A stretch of 5,744 nt of DNA, taken from NCBI GenBank assembly GCA_012511485.1, contig JAAZFZ010000021.1, positions 1 to 5,744 on the forward strand. Direction: 5' to 3'. Positions 5,489 to 5,744 of this stretch are shown piece by piece. Within the stretch, counting starts at the first letter, position 1. Each line of letters opens with the position of its first letter. Origin of the DNA: Clostridiales bacterium. Lineage in GTDB: Bacteria > Bacillota > Clostridia > Oscillospirales > Acutalibacteraceae. Under the pieces are notes generated by a model. That model saw only the letters and a list, made by a program, of their open reading frames with translations. It searched no databases and was not told the origin of the DNA. The position numbers and the translations under genes are program-made.

Positions 5489-5744
5489 TTGGAACTTAAA
5501 ACTCCTCTCTACGATTTACATATCAAATGCGGCGGCACGATTGTGCCTTTTGCAGGCTATCTACTGCACGTTCAGTATGTAACCGGGATAACTGCGGAGC
5601 ATATGGCAGTGCGCACAGGTGTGGGATTATTTGATGTTTCACACATGGGCGAGGTGATGCTTGAGGGTACTCACGCTCTAAAAAATGTTCAAAACCTTGT
5701 TACCAACAACTGCGAGGGAATGTATGACGGTCAGGTCAGGTACA
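5489..5744 (+). CDS. gcvT: Aminomethyltransferase, glycine cleavage system T-protein (N-terminal part)
   Basis: The first 85 codons are present and the gene runs off the window end. The T-protein takes the aminomethyl group from the lipoylated H-protein, releases ammonia and passes the one-carbon unit to tetrahydrofolate, giving methylene-THF. It acts in the cytoplasm with the P, H and L proteins. The fragment is typical: ELKTPLYDLH at the start, VPFAGYLLHVQY, then AEHMAVRTGVGLFDVSHMGEV at about 37-57, and LVTNNCEGMYDGQVRY leading into the folate-binding core. The usual proline after LL is histidine here (LLHVQY), a mild deviation. The catalytic aspartate lies beyond the window. TTG at 5489 is chosen because AAAGGA is correctly spaced from it and family members typically begin MELKTPLYD; an in-frame ATG at 5480 would add MVK. 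Its own consensus promoter makes it independent of the upstream operon. Confidence 0.92.
   Translation, partial: MELKTPLYDLHIKCGGTIVPFAGYLLHVQYVTGITAEHMAVRTGVGLFDVSHMGEVMLEGTHALKNVQNLVTNNCEGMYDGQVRY

Noticed and set aside
1..5744. CRISPR array, tRNA, rRNA, IS element, attachment site or phage gene
   Set aside because: No spaced direct repeats, cloverleaf, transposase motif or terminal inverted repeats were seen on either strand by eye.

Overview
The window looks like chromosomal DNA of an anaerobic Firmicute, most likely a Clostridia/Oscillospiraceae-type gut bacterium. This rests on moderate GC with AT-rich intergenic gaps, strong purine Shine-Dalgarno sites (GGAGGA, AAGGAG, AAAGGA), a probable TTG start, SigA-like promoters, and proteins that read like clostridial homologues. 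The species call is inference; no rRNA or other marker gene is present.

Layout. Positions 1-91 (minus) hold the first 30 codons of a gene resembling sugar-phosphate isomerase/epimerases of the xylose-isomerase-like TIM-barrel type. Positions 218-3256 (minus) hold a complete LacZ-type GH2 glycosidase of 1012 residues, cytoplasmic, with both catalytic glutamates intact. Positions 3257-3394 form a divergent promoter region. Positions 3395-3886 and 3879-5381 (plus) hold an overlapping two-gene operon for membrane proteins with bacterial PH (bPH2) domains, equivalent to Bacillus ydbS-ydbT. After a 107-base gap containing a perfect consensus SigA promoter, 5489-5744 (plus) holds the first 85 codons of gcvT, the glycine cleavage T-protein, cut by the window edge.

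How the genes relate. The GH2 enzyme and the isomerase-like gene face the same way and may form a small intracellular glycoside-use module, although the second gene seems to have its own promoter. The YdbS/YdbT pair is an independent membrane unit; in Bacillus its homologues are tied to envelope stress and bacteriocin resistance. gcvT starts a third, housekeeping unit.

Most unusual point. In the GH2 enzyme, the residues that in E. coli LacZ hold the sodium ion and the galactose 6-hydroxyl (D201, H540, F601, N604) read S, S, C and D. The loop after the nucleophile is shortened, and the domain-5 Trp999 segment is not recognisable. The catalytic machinery is otherwise intact. This points to a LacZ-fold enzyme whose substrate is probably not lactose. 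No CRISPR array, tRNA, rRNA, IS element or prophage gene was seen.
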